Positions 1-6,879 are shown, numbered from the stretch's first letter. The stretch: DNA of 60,894 bases from an uncultured Oscillospiraceae bacterium (GCA_900543305.1 UQQZ01000003.1:1-60894), one strand, 5' to 3'. Notes: generated from the letters alone by a model not told the origin. Program-made: numbers and translations.

Positions 1-288
1 GCACCCGCCTGGGCTAAGACCGGCAGGGGGCATCGAGCACTTCCGTCTAGTCACAGTCCACACAATGAAGGCGGCCGGGTGAGAACCACGCGGGGTGAGA
101 ATCCATGAGGGCAGACAAGCCGCTGCCCGTGTTGTACACTCCCTCACTGAGGGGCGCGAGTGCAAATATCAGTGATACGAACGATTCGAAATCAGAATTC
201 AAGATAGAACAAACGGGCACAGCCCTGCTTAAATGGCAAGTCTGCGCCCGTCCTTGTGTCTTGAATCGTATGGAGGGAGGAAAACACT
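1..288. other. Structured non-coding leader upstream of the recombinase cassette
   Basis: No convincing gene is seen in the first 288 bases. The stretch is unusually rich in short perfect hairpins: GGGCAG/CTGCCC near 109-130, GTGT/ACAC near 130-140, CCCTC/GAGGG near 141-155, and a longer imperfect stem at about 203-263. A 73-codon open frame at 105-326 has no recognisable family and runs into the next gene, so I do not call it. By position this may hold the attachment site or a regulatory RNA of the element. That is inference only. Confidence 0.35.
203..263. repeat. Long imperfect inverted repeat before the cassette
   Basis: Arms containing ACGGGCACAG (about 215-224) and CTGCGCCCGT (about 242-251) pair with one mismatch. 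The pairing continues outward through TCAAGA/TCTTGA with interruptions, giving a stem of roughly 20 bp around a loop of about 18 nt. It ends just before the ribosome-binding site of the 48-residue ORF. No U-tract follows, so it is not an ordinary terminator. A recombinase binding site or a leader RNA stem are both possible. Confidence 0.45.
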
Positions 289-435
289 GTGAACTTGGAG
301 AATTCCATCAACTACTATTACGCTAAAAAAGCCCTACAATATCTGTTAGAACGGGGTCTGCTGAGCGAAACAGAGTACGAAAAGGTTTGTAGGTACAACG
401 CCGAAATTTTCCGCCCGGAGCGGGGGTACATCTAG
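289..435 (+). CDS. Small 48-residue protein preceding the serine recombinases
   Basis: A short gene with a GTG start preceded by an excellent Shine-Dalgarno (GGAGGGAGG at 272-280) and a TAG stop at 433-435. The product begins VNLENSINYYYAKKALQYLL and contains an ERGLLSETEYEKV segment, which resembles the short C-terminal SHOCT-type helical hairpin. That places it with the small helical proteins often found just upstream of large serine recombinases in Clostridia. It has no signal peptide and no cysteine pair; a lone Cys precedes RYNAEIF. It sits 63 bp ahead of the first recombinase and is probably co-transcribed with it. A role as accessory or directionality factor is inference. It is missed by any caller with a 60-residue cut-off. 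Confidence 0.7.
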   Translation: MNLENSINYYYAKKALQYLLERGLLSETEYEKVCRYNAEIFRPERGYI

Positions 436-498
436 CCACATTGGGTATGGACTTTGGCCCCGATTTCTGGTAATGTCCGTAGATAGGAGGTGAGCCAG

Positions 499-2034
499 GT
501 GGCACAGGTACAGGTCATTCAGCCATATCAACCCCAGGGTGAAGTTGTTGAAAAAGTAGCGGCATACTGCCGGGTGTCCACCGACTCCAAAGACCAGCTC
601 AACTCCTACCGCACCCAAATCGGGTACTACACAAACTACATCGACCAGCACCCTGGCTGGGAGTTAGTGGACATCTACGCTGATGAAGGGATCACCGGCA
701 CCAGCCTGGAGAAGCGGGACGAGTTCAAACGGATGCTGGATGACTGCCGGGCCGGGAAGATCTCCCGCATCCTGGTGAAGTCCGTTTCCCGGTTCGCCCG
801 GAATACCCTGGAACTCATCGAGACCACGCGCGAGTTGAAAGACTTGGACGTGGTCGTTGTTTTTGAGGAACAGGGGATCGATACCGCCCAAATGCTGGGG
901 GAGATGCAGCTCACCCTGCTGGCCATGGCCGCTCAGGAGGAAAGTACCTCCATTTCAAAAAATGTGAGGTGGAGCTACCAGAAGCGGATGGAAAATGGGG
1001 ACTTCATCACCACCTACGCACCCTTCGGATACCGTTTGGAGAAAGGCGTTCTGATTCCTGAGCCGGAAGAAGCCCGGGTCGTGCGCGCGATTTTTTCGTT
1101 ATTCCTCTCCGGTCGAGGTGCTCTGGCTATCGCGAAGGAGCTAAACCAGCATCAAATCCCTACCCGCCAAGGTGGAAAATGGGGGAGAAGCAGTGTGGAA
1201 TATCTCCTGAAAAATGAGAGGTACATAGGGGATGCCATTGTACAGAAGCGTTACAGGACTCCCACAATCCCCACGACCCGCAGGGTAAACCACGGTGAAC
1301 TCCCCATGTACCATATTCACGGATGCCATGAACCTATCATCACAAAAGAAGATTTTGAACAGGTACAGCGGCTGATTGCCCAACGTGCTTTGCATACGGG
1401 TAGGGGAGAGGGGAGAGTGTCCCTCAAAATAGAATGTCACGACTGCGGAAATCAGTTTCGCAGGCTTAAAATCCGAAACGCCTACTATTGGGGATGCCGA
1501 AACCGGGAAAACAATGGTTCTCCCTGTGTTAAAATCCGGTATAAGGAAGCCCAGGTGAAAATGGCGTTTCTCACCATGGTGGGCAAACTCTATACCAATC
1601 AAGAAAACGTCCTTCATGGCACCCTCTCCCTCCTGGAAGAGATCGCCGCCCGGCAGGAGCAGGGCAACACGAAACTCTTTGAGCTAAACGCCGCCCTGGC
1701 GGACTTGAACGAAAAGGCCCACACACTCCAACGTCTTCACAACAAGGGCTTCATCGAGGACACAGACTTCCGGGAGCAAAGCGATGCCCTGGCTTCCCAG
1801 CGGAAGAAGCTGAGCGACCAGCGAGGGAAAATCATCCATGGCAGCAAGGCCCTGGAAACCCTGGACAAGTTGCGGGAACTGCAAGAACAGTTGGCAGCCC
1901 TTCCGGAAATCCCCTGGGAGTTAGACATTGATTTGTTCGACCAGCTAGTGGAGAAAATTATCCCTATCTCCAACACGGAGCTGCTTTTCAAATTAAGGTG
2001 TGGACTGGAACTCAAGGAGGTGCTGCCCCAGTGA
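499..2034 (+). CDS. Large serine recombinase 1 (catalytically complete)
   Basis: Site-specific DNA recombinase of the large serine family, about 511 residues. The N-terminal resolvase domain carries YCRVSTD with the likely nucleophile Ser27, then YADEGITGTS and the arginine-rich KSVSRFARN motif. A recombinase domain follows (around residues 170-280, FGYRLEKGVLIPEPEEARVV), then a zinc ribbon with CxxC near 313-316 and a partner CRN...C, and a C-terminal coiled coil (about 375-460). GTG 490 overlaps the Shine-Dalgarno TAGGAGG (484-490), so I choose GTG 499. Its stop overlaps the next start (GTGA), implying translational coupling. It probably excises and integrates the element together with the two genes that follow. 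Confidence 0.93.
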   Translation: MAQVQVIQPYQPQGEVVEKVAAYCRVSTDSKDQLNSYRTQIGYYTNYIDQHPGWELVDIYADEGITGTSLEKRDEFKRMLDDCRAGKISRILVKSVSRFARNTLELIETTRELKDLDVVVVFEEQGIDTAQMLGEMQLTLLAMAAQEESTSISKNVRWSYQKRMENGDFITTYAPFGYRLEKGVLIPEPEEARVVRAIFSLFLSGRGALAIAKELNQHQIPTRQGGKWGRSSVEYLLKNERYIGDAIVQKRYRTPTIPTTRRVNHGELPMYHIHGCHEPIITKEDFEQVQRLIAQRALHTGRGEGRVSLKIECHDCGNQFRRLKIRNAYYWGCRNRENNGSPCVKIRYKEAQVKMAFLTMVGKLYTNQENVLHGTLSLLEEIAARQEQGNTKLFELNAALADLNEKAHTLQRLHNKGFIEDTDFREQSDALASQRKKLSDQRGKIIHGSKALETLDKLRELQEQLAALPEIPWELDIDLFDQLVEKIIPISNTELLFKLRCGLELKEVLPQ

Positions 2035-2885
2035 GAAACCGGAATATTCCCTTCGGATACCAGTATCAAAACGGCGCGTTGATAGCGCATCCCCAGGAGA
2101 GCCAAACTGTCCGAGCGGTGTTTGCGGCGTACCTCAGCGGGGAACCCCTCAGCAGGATCGCCGCCCGCCTTACTGCCAAGCTGGTGGAATATCTCCCCGG
2201 CTGCTGTCAATGGAATAAAGCCAGAGTGAAGCGAATCCTGGACAACGCCAAATACACGGGAGAGGGAGACTTCCCCCAGCTCATCACCGAGAAACAGTTC
2301 CAGATGGCCCACCAGAAGAAAGAGAGGGCCAACACCAACCGCCAGCCGGTGGACGAGGACATCAAGCTGTTCAAAAGTTTGGTGTACTGCCATCACTGCG
2401 GTGGCTCCATGGTGCGGCGGATGGACAGCCGGTTCGAGAATCCCGTCACCTGGAAGTGTCCCCGGTGCGGTTACTTCCTTCCTCTGCCTGACGAGGATTT
2501 TAAACATAGGGTTTTCCTCCTCCAGCAGCGTCTGGTGGACAATCCCTTGCTAGCAGAAAAAGAGGAAAATGACATCCCGGTCGCCTCCATGGAGGCCCGG
2601 CGGCTCACCAACGAGATCTTCCGCAGGCTGGACAGCGGCAATTTCTCCGAGGACGAGCTGGTTACCCTTGCTCTGCAATGTGCGGCGGAAAACTATCAGG
2701 CAATAAACAGCGCCCGACACATTACAGATAGATTGACAGCGACCCTGCTCCACGCGGGGCCGCTGTCTACTTTTGATAGGACACTGTTTGAAAGAACGGT
2801 TTCTGAAATACATCTCACACGGAAAGGGGAGATCCTCTTGAAGCTGCAAAACGGCGTGTTCATCGGGGAAGGTGATGCTCCGTGA
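2031..2885 (+). CDS. Serine recombinase paralogue lacking the catalytic domain
   Basis: About 284 residues. The protein starts directly in the recombinase (DNA-binding) domain with VRNRNIPFGYQYQNGALIAH, has a zinc ribbon (CHHCGGSMVRR ... WKCPRCG) and a helical C-terminus. The entire resolvase domain with the catalytic serine is absent. The start is GTG 2031, overlapping the previous stop, with AAGGAGG at 2014-2020. The end overlaps the next start in the same GTGA manner. Because the frame is intact, has its own ribosome-binding site and is coupled on both sides, it looks like a maintained gene rather than a decaying fragment. A non-catalytic partner, such as a site-recognition or directionality subunit in a heteromeric recombinase, is my inference. 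Confidence 0.88.
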   Translation: MRNRNIPFGYQYQNGALIAHPQESQTVRAVFAAYLSGEPLSRIAARLTAKLVEYLPGCCQWNKARVKRILDNAKYTGEGDFPQLITEKQFQMAHQKKERANTNRQPVDEDIKLFKSLVYCHHCGGSMVRRMDSRFENPVTWKCPRCGYFLPLPDEDFKHRVFLLQQRLVDNPLLAEKEENDIPVASMEARRLTNEIFRRLDSGNFSEDELVTLALQCAAENYQAINSARHITDRLTATLLHAGPLSTFDRTLFERTVSEIHLTRKGEILLKLQNGVFIGEGDAP

Positions 2886-4510
2886 AAATCCAAGCTGGGA
2901 AAGAGAAAGTCACCATCATCCCCGCCACCCTGACCCGGAATACCCCAGGCAAGTCCGCCAACCAGAAACTGCGGGTGGCTGCCTACTGCCGGGTGTCCAC
3001 CGACTCGGAAGAACAGATCAACAGCTACAAAAACCAGCTGGCCTATTACACCGAGAAAATCGGCGGGAACCCGGCCTGGAAAATGGCGGGCATCTACGCC
3101 GACGAGGGCATCACCGGCACCAGTATGAAACACCGTGAGGACTTCAAACGGATGCTCCGGGCATGTCGGGAGGGACGCATTGATCTAATATTATGCAAAT
3201 CAGTTTCGAGATTCGGGCGCAACAGCGTGGATGTGCTCCGCACCATTCGCGCCTTGCGGGAGAGAAATATTGGGGTGCTGTTCGAGAAAGAAGCTGTGGA
3301 CACTCGAACCATGAACTCGGAATTGATCCTGGCGTTTCACAGTGCCTTCAGCCAATCCGAGTCAGAGTCCATCCGGGAAAATGTGCGCCGGGGCCTGCAC
3401 ATGGCCTACGCCCAGGGAACAGTGACCATTCCCTCCAACACCTACGGGCTTTGCGAGGGCGCCGAGGGAGACATCGCCATCGACCCGGAGCAGGCCCAGG
3501 TGATTCGCTCCATATACCAGTGGTTCCTGGATGGCAGCAGCCTGCAAATGATTGGAAAACGCTTGGAGGGTCAGGGCACTCCCAGTCCCCGGGGGAAGAA
3601 AACCTGGAGCATCGCCACTATCCGTTCCATCCTATCCAACGTGAAGTATAAAGGGGACGTGCTGCTGCAAAAGACCTACAAGCCCAGCCTGTTTTCTGAC
3701 CACGCCATTGCGAACAACGGCGACCTGCCGAAATACTACATTGTCGGCTGCCTTCCCGCAATCCTGGAGCCTGACATCTTCGACCGCGCTCAGGAGGAAC
3801 TGGCGAAACGGGTCTCCAAGCGGCCTGCCTCTGAGAAAGCAAAAACGCCATTCGGCAGATACAGTGGGAAGTATGCCTTGTCCACTCTGGTGATGTGCGG
3901 CAAGTGCGGCGCCCTGTACCGGCGAATCACCTGGCACCGCCGGGGGAAAGTGAAAGTGGTGTGGCGCTGCGGCGCCCACCAGGACAAAGCAGCCAGCTGC
4001 CCCGATTCCCCCACCATCGAGGAAACGGTTCTCCAAGCCGCCGTAATGGAAGCAATCTCCCAGCAGTACATTCACAAGAACGAAACAATGGAGGTCACCA
4101 TGCAGAGCATCCGCTCGGTATTGACCCCGGAGACTGCGGACAGCGAGTACGCTATCCGCACCAAAATCAATGATTTACAAAAAGAGCGGAAAGCTCTCAT
4201 CGCCAAAGCCTTAGAGGAAAATGACGATGGCAAGTACGACTTTCAATTCCTTCGCATCAAGCGTGAATTGGAGCAGCTCCACGCCCAGCTGGAGGGTGTG
4301 CAGGCCATGCAAAAAAACCAGGCGGTGGACGAGGCACGGATGGCCGAAATTGCCGCCCTGCTGGAGAAATTCAAGGAAAGTGGCCTCGCCTTTGACGACC
4401 TCCTGGTGCGCAAGGTGGTGGAAACCATCCGGGTGGAATCTGCGGAGAAGCTGGAGGTTACGTTTAAGGACGGAAACCGCAGGGTGGTCGTCCTGTCGGA
4501 GAGGGGGTGA
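2882..4510 (+). CDS. Large serine recombinase 2 (catalytically complete)
   Basis: About 542 residues. The N-terminal resolvase domain has YCRVSTD (likely nucleophile Ser39), YADEGITGTS and KSVSRFGRN. Next are the recombinase domain (YGLCEGAEGDIAIDPEQAQ region), a zinc ribbon (LVMCGKCGALYRR ... WRCGAHQD...C) and a C-terminal coiled coil with the typical basic end. The GTG start at 2882 overlaps the TGA of the middle gene. The N-terminus is close to recombinase 1 but the rest is diverged, so the two enzymes probably bind different half-sites. All three genes appear to be one transcript. It ends just before the frameshifted gene, with only about 20 bases between. Confidence 0.93.
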   Translation: MKIQAGKEKVTIIPATLTRNTPGKSANQKLRVAAYCRVSTDSEEQINSYKNQLAYYTEKIGGNPAWKMAGIYADEGITGTSMKHREDFKRMLRACREGRIDLILCKSVSRFGRNSVDVLRTIRALRERNIGVLFEKEAVDTRTMNSELILAFHSAFSQSESESIRENVRRGLHMAYAQGTVTIPSNTYGLCEGAEGDIAIDPEQAQVIRSIYQWFLDGSSLQMIGKRLEGQGTPSPRGKKTWSIATIRSILSNVKYKGDVLLQKTYKPSLFSDHAIANNGDLPKYYIVGCLPAILEPDIFDRAQEELAKRVSKRPASEKAKTPFGRYSGKYALSTLVMCGKCGALYRRITWHRRGKVKVVWRCGAHQDKAASCPDSPTIEETVLQAAVMEAISQQYIHKNETMEVTMQSIRSVLTPETADSEYAIRTKINDLQKERKALIAKALEENDDGKYDFQFLRIKRELEQLHAQLEGVQAMQKNQAVDEARMAEIAALLEKFKESGLAFDDLLVRKVVETIRVESAEKLEVTFKDGNRRVVVLSERG

Positions 4511-4532
4511 GACCATCAACCAATATCAAGTC

Positions 4533-4963
4533 ATGCGAAACCGTCAGCAGCAGGAGGTGAACGCCCTCCCCATGCGGTTCGCTTTCAGCCAAGAGCAATT
4601 CTACGAGGTCATGAAGGAGTGGGGCCTTGATCCAAAAAAGATTTGGACAAGATCGCCCGTATTCCCTTTGGAGGCTTCATTCAGAAAAAGGATGCTCCCT
4701 TGATGCACGAGACATTTGCCCGGCACCACAGGGAACTCCAAGCTGCCATAGACGCCGACCCCACTGGGGAGGGATTCATCAAGGATATGTTTTTCGGCGA
4801 GCTGGAAAATCATGAATACAGCTACACCGGTACTGTAGAGGACGCCCTGGACTCCCTGGGGCTCTCCTTTGAGGATGTGGCGGCAGACCCCAGGCTGGCC
4901 CGTGGACTGGATCTGGCGGAGCAAGAGATTTTGGAACAGCAAGAGGGGATGAATATGTGGTAG
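4533..4963 (+). CDS. Conserved accessory-element protein, read in two frames (-1 shift at 4640)
   Basis: The first part reads MRNRQQQEVNALPMRFAFSQ in one frame up to ...EWGLDPKK. The natural continuation DLDKIARIPFGGFIQKKDAP lies in the -1 frame and runs to TAG 4961-4963. Joined, it would be a roughly 143-residue soluble acidic protein of a family I associate with Clostridia mobile elements; function unknown. The join falls exactly on CCA_AAA_AAG at 4632-4640. This is either a one-base loss from an A7 run or a programmed frameshift. ATG 4533 lacks a clear Shine-Dalgarno, and an upstream non-ATG start near 4515 behind GAGGGGG is possible. The unshifted frame would stop at 4703 with an unrelated tail. 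Confidence 0.6.
4614..4640 (+). other. Possible programmed -1 frameshift site (internal SD plus A_AAA_AAG)
   Basis: The slippery heptamer A AAA AAG (4634-4640) is in the correct phase for -1 slippage. An internal Shine-Dalgarno-like AAGGAG (4614-4619) lies 14 nt upstream, within the range that stimulates -1 shifting in bacterial dnaX. Slippage gives an uninterrupted family-like protein. I see no strong downstream hairpin. A simple homopolymer deletion or assembly error gives the same sequence. Confidence 0.4.
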
Positions 4964-5418
4964 ACAAGAGAAAACTGGAACTTTGCCCCGTATCCTTGGC
5001 TGAGGCAAACGCTTTTGTCGCGGAACACCACAGGCACCACCGCCCAGTGACGGGACACAAATACAGCATCGCTTGCACCGATGGGGAGAGGATCGTCGGA
5101 GTTGTCATCGTGGGCCGCCCGGTCAGCAGGCATCTGGATGATGGCTGGACCTTAGAGGTGACCAGGCTCTGTACAGATGGCACCAAAAATGGTTGCTCCA
5201 TGTTGTACGCCGCGGCTTGGCGGGCGGCTAGGGCAATGGGCTATAAAAGGCTGGTCACTTATATTCTAGAATCCGAAACTGGTATATCACTAAAGGCCGC
5301 AGGCTGGCGATGTGTGGGACAGGCAGGCGGCCTGCAATGGACCGGAAAACGGCGGCCAACCGTAGACCTCTATCCCGCGCAGATGAAACTGAAATGGGTC
5401 AAAGAGGAAGATAATTGA
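4957..5418 (+). CDS. XF1762 family protein (GNAT-like fold)
   Basis: About 153 residues, starting at GTG 4957 and overlapping the end of the previous gene. Conserved family features are LCPVSLAEANAFVAEHHRHH, then HKYSIACTDGERIVGVVIVG, EVTRLCTDGTKNGCSMLYAA and YKRLVTYILESETGISLKAAGW. The pattern of strands and helices is acetyltransferase-like (MLYAAAWRAARAMGYKRLVTY followed by SLKAAGW). The family is common on phages and integrative elements and has no demonstrated activity that I know of. The tight overlap suggests it is co-translated with the frameshifted gene. It is the last gene of the recombinase operon before terminator-like structures. Confidence 0.8.
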   Translation: MVDKRKLELCPVSLAEANAFVAEHHRHHRPVTGHKYSIACTDGERIVGVVIVGRPVSRHLDDGWTLEVTRLCTDGTKNGCSMLYAAAWRAARAMGYKRLVTYILESETGISLKAAGWRCVGQAGGLQWTGKRRPTVDLYPAQMKLKWVKEEDN

Positions 5419-5447
5419 TTCCTTTCCCGATATGATTTATACTGACC

Positions 5448-5478
5448 CATAGAAAAAGAACCAGCCCCGCTGGGCTGG
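5448..5478 (-). terminator. Possible minus-strand terminator
   Basis: Read on the minus strand, CCAGCCC-agc-GGGGCTGG is followed by TTCTTTTTC. It lies beyond the toxin transcript and could be a second stop for it, or a weak terminator for the plus-strand recombinase operon in reverse. Confidence 0.5.
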
Positions 5479-5484
5479 CGCTAG

Positions 5485-5513
5485 TTGACATTGCCCCTAT
5501 TTGGGACTATAAT
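5485..5513 (+). promoter_or_regulatory. Consensus sigma-A promoter for the antisense RNA
   Basis: A perfect -35 (TTGACA 5485-5490), a 17-base spacer and a perfect -10 (TATAAT 5508-5513). No protein start follows before the terminator at 5575-5615, so it should drive a short untranslated RNA beginning near 5520. It is the strongest promoter visible in the window. Confidence 0.9.
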
Positions 5514-5519
5514 AGACAT

Positions 5520-5615
5520 AGAAAGAGAGCCTGCCGGTAAGACGGCTGGCCCAAAGAAATTTAATACTTTGTTGAAAAAGTAGTCGTTTTCCTTAGCCGG
5601 GGGCGACTACTTTTT
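5520..5615 (+). ncRNA. Putative antisense RNA antitoxin (about 95 nt)
   Basis: The transcript is inferred between a perfect consensus promoter and a 12-bp bidirectional terminator stem. It contains no useful open frame. Its 5' part (5525-5551) folds as GCCTGCCG-loop-CGGCTGGC. Its 3' 41 nt are exactly complementary to the 3' end of the toxin mRNA, including the toxin stop codon. This layout, a short strong antisense RNA convergent with a tiny hydrophobic-peptide gene, is that of type I toxin-antitoxin loci such as fst/RNAII and txpA/RatA. Expression and antitoxin function are inferred. Confidence 0.72.
5575..5615. terminator. Bidirectional terminator shared by toxin mRNA and antisense RNA
   Basis: Perfect 12-bp inverted repeat AAAAAGTAGTCG (5575-5586) and CGACTACTTTTT (5604-5615) with a 17-nt loop. 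It has a U-tract on both strands. The toxin TAG stop (5607-5609) lies inside one arm. Confidence 0.9.
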
Positions 5616-5699
5616 CGTGGCTTGGACGTATGCGATTACCAACGTGACAATGATTCCAAGAATCATCAGCACAATGGAGAGCATCTCAAAGTCACTCAT
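5607..5699 (-). CDS. Putative holin-like toxin (type I TA toxin, 30 residues)
   Basis: A 30-residue peptide starting MSDFEMLSIVLMIL and ending YVQATKK. It has a short polar N-terminus, one hydrophobic membrane helix (about residues 7-24) and a basic tail. This is the layout of the holin-like toxin family (Hol-Tox) of Firmicutes. ATG 5697-5699 is preceded on the minus strand by a near-perfect AAGGAGGG. The leader is about 120 nt and structured. The promoter is at 5827-5855 and the terminator at 5575-5615 overlaps the stop codon. Membrane insertion and growth arrest when unbalanced are known for related peptides, not shown here. The gene is too short for ordinary callers. It probably stabilises the mobile element. 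Confidence 0.85.
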   Translation of the reverse strand: MSDFEMLSIVLMILGIIVTLVIAYVQATKK

Positions 5700-5826
5700 A
5701 AGCTGCCCTCCTTTCCATAGATTCCGTCTTGCGGTTCTATGTACACAGAGGGTTCAGGCCCTCTGATTGAAGGCCAGCCGCCTACCGTTTTCTGGCAGGC
5801 TCTCACGGGGATGTCCCCGCAAGCCC

Positions 5827-5855
5827 ATTCTAGCAGAAAAAAGAACACAATGCAA
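5827..5855 (-). promoter_or_regulatory. Promoter of the toxin mRNA
   Basis: On the minus strand, TTGCAT (5855-5850), a 17-base spacer, TAGAAT (5832-5827). Transcription should begin near 5820 and yield an mRNA of about 245 nt ending at the shared terminator. The -35 is weaker than that of the antisense promoter, as expected when the antitoxin RNA is in excess. Confidence 0.75.
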
Positions 5856-5858
5856 CCG

Positions 5859-5894
5859 AAAGCCTCCGCTATTTTACTCAGCGGGGGCTTTTTC
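5859..5894 (+). terminator. Rho-independent terminator
   Basis: AGCCTCCGC (5861-5869) pairs with GCGGGGGCT (5881-5889) with one G-U pair, followed by TTTTTC. It would stop plus-strand transcription from the recombinase operon before the ribbon-helix-helix genes, and it sits immediately outside the toxin promoter. Confidence 0.8.
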
Positions 5895-5908
5895 TATTTT
5901 CAAAGCAA

Positions 5909-6070
5909 ATGAAGGGACGTGATTGTATCGACACCACCTACACCATTCAACTCACCGAATCCCAGTATGCCGCCCTTCTAGACCGAGCGGCGGAGCTGGA
6001 AATTCCTCTGGAAGACCTGCTCCTCCAGGCCATGGAAAATTTTTTAGAGGAGAGTGACCATCTTGCCTGA
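5909..6070 (+). CDS. Small ribbon-helix-helix-like protein (53 residues)
   Basis: ATG 5909 to TGA 6068-6070. After a short leader the product reads TTYTIQLTESQYAALLDRAA, then ELEIPLEDLLLQAMENFLEE. This beta strand followed by two helices resembles a MetJ/Arc DNA-binding module and echoes the two modules of the next protein. No good Shine-Dalgarno precedes ATG 5909, so the exact start is unsure. It overlaps the next gene by a few bases, which suggests coupling. Role is unknown; autoregulator of this operon is a reasonable guess. Confidence 0.55.
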   Translation: MKGRDCIDTTYTIQLTESQYAALLDRAAELEIPLEDLLLQAMENFLEESDHLA

Positions 6071-6821
6071 AATGAAAGGAATCACCGTGAAGATCCCGGC
6101 GGACCTTCACGCGGAAGTGAAAGCCTACATCGAGGCCCATGGCATGACCATGGGAGAATTTATCGCCCAGGCCGTGGACCACGAGCTACATCCCAAACTT
6201 GAACTGAAGGAGGAAAAATCTATGGAGCGAATGCGAACCCTGGCCTTCCAGGTGCCGGACAGCCTGTTTCAGCGTGTAAAAGCCTATCTGGAACGCAATC
6301 ACATGAGTCAGAAGCAATTCGTCGTTGGACTGATTGAAGCTGAATTGGAGCAGGACGAAGCCCAGTACCAGGCCCGCCACCCAGAGGAACAGGAGGACGA
6401 GGAAGAATCGGATGACCAAACCGAGGCTGAAGAAACAGAGGAAGAAAACCAGGACGAGTTTGCCCCCCAGGAGGCCCAGGACGGCCCCGATGCCGGGCTG
6501 GAGGAACAATCCGCAGCCCAGGAGGACGCCGCCCCCGTGGACGATTTTGAGGCCGGTTCCGAGGAAGTGCCCCAGGAGGATGACGGGGCAGAGGAAGCCT
6601 GGGAGGAAGAAGCCCTGGAAGCGGAAGGAGTGTTCGAGGGCAGCGAAGTAGCCGATGGAATAGAAGATGTGGAGGACGGCGAGTTGGAGGAAGAACAGGA
6701 GGGCTCCTTGGAGGATGAGGAATCCCAAGACGAGGAAGAGGCCTGGGATGAATCTGATAACCAGGACGATTCTCAGGACGAGGAAGAAGAACAGTCTTAC
6801 CAGCCTAGCATGGCGTGGTAA
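6063..6821 (+). CDS. Tandem ribbon-helix-helix protein with a highly acidic tail
   Basis: About 252 residues. Two similar modules come first: ITVKIPADLHAEVKAYIEAH...GEFIAQAVDHEL, and LAFQVPDSLFQRVKAYLERN...QKQFVVGLIEAEL. Each is a strand plus two helices, as in Arc-type DNA binders. From about residue 100 to the end the chain is almost entirely Glu/Asp with Gln, Ala and Gly, with very few basic residues. TTG 6063 lies 10 nt after AGAGGAG (6046-6052) and is the best-placed start; GTG 6054 overlaps that site. An RHH pair plus polyanionic tail suggests a DNA-binding regulator that also binds basic proteins or mimics DNA. The function is not known to me. Confidence 0.75.
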   Translation: MPEMKGITVKIPADLHAEVKAYIEAHGMTMGEFIAQAVDHELHPKLELKEEKSMERMRTLAFQVPDSLFQRVKAYLERNHMSQKQFVVGLIEAELEQDEAQYQARHPEEQEDEEESDDQTEAEETEEENQDEFAPQEAQDGPDAGLEEQSAAQEDAAPVDDFEAGSEEVPQEDDGAEEAWEEEALEAEGVFEGSEVADGIEDVEDGELEEEQEGSLEDEESQDEEEAWDESDNQDDSQDEEEEQSYQPSMAW

Positions 6822-6879
6822 TTTCGTTGATTCTGCTTCCTTCATCCTGTATACTACAAATAGGAAGGAGGCGGTACTC

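Larger units (their letters stand above)
5525..5804. repeat. Matching 5' elements in toxin mRNA and antisense RNA
   Basis: On the plus strand 5525-5551 reads GAGAGCCTGCC, 8 bases, GGCTGGCC. On the minus strand 5804-5772 reads the same GAGAGCCTGCC, 14 bases, GGCTGGCC. Both convergent RNAs would therefore begin with nearly the same stem-forming element, arranged as an inverted repeat around the toxin gene. The inner GCCTGCCG of the antisense RNA can also pair with CGGTAGGC in the toxin leader. This suggests loop-loop contact in addition to pairing at the shared terminator. Confidence 0.7.

Noticed and set aside
1..288. Group II intron or other known catalytic RNA
   Set aside because: I compared by eye for a domain V-like hairpin and a GUGYG-type 5' end and found neither; the hairpins are too irregular to assign.
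105..326. 73-codon frame before the first small gene
   Set aside because: No ribosome-binding site of quality, no recognisable family, and it overlaps the better-supported 48-residue ORF and several hairpins.
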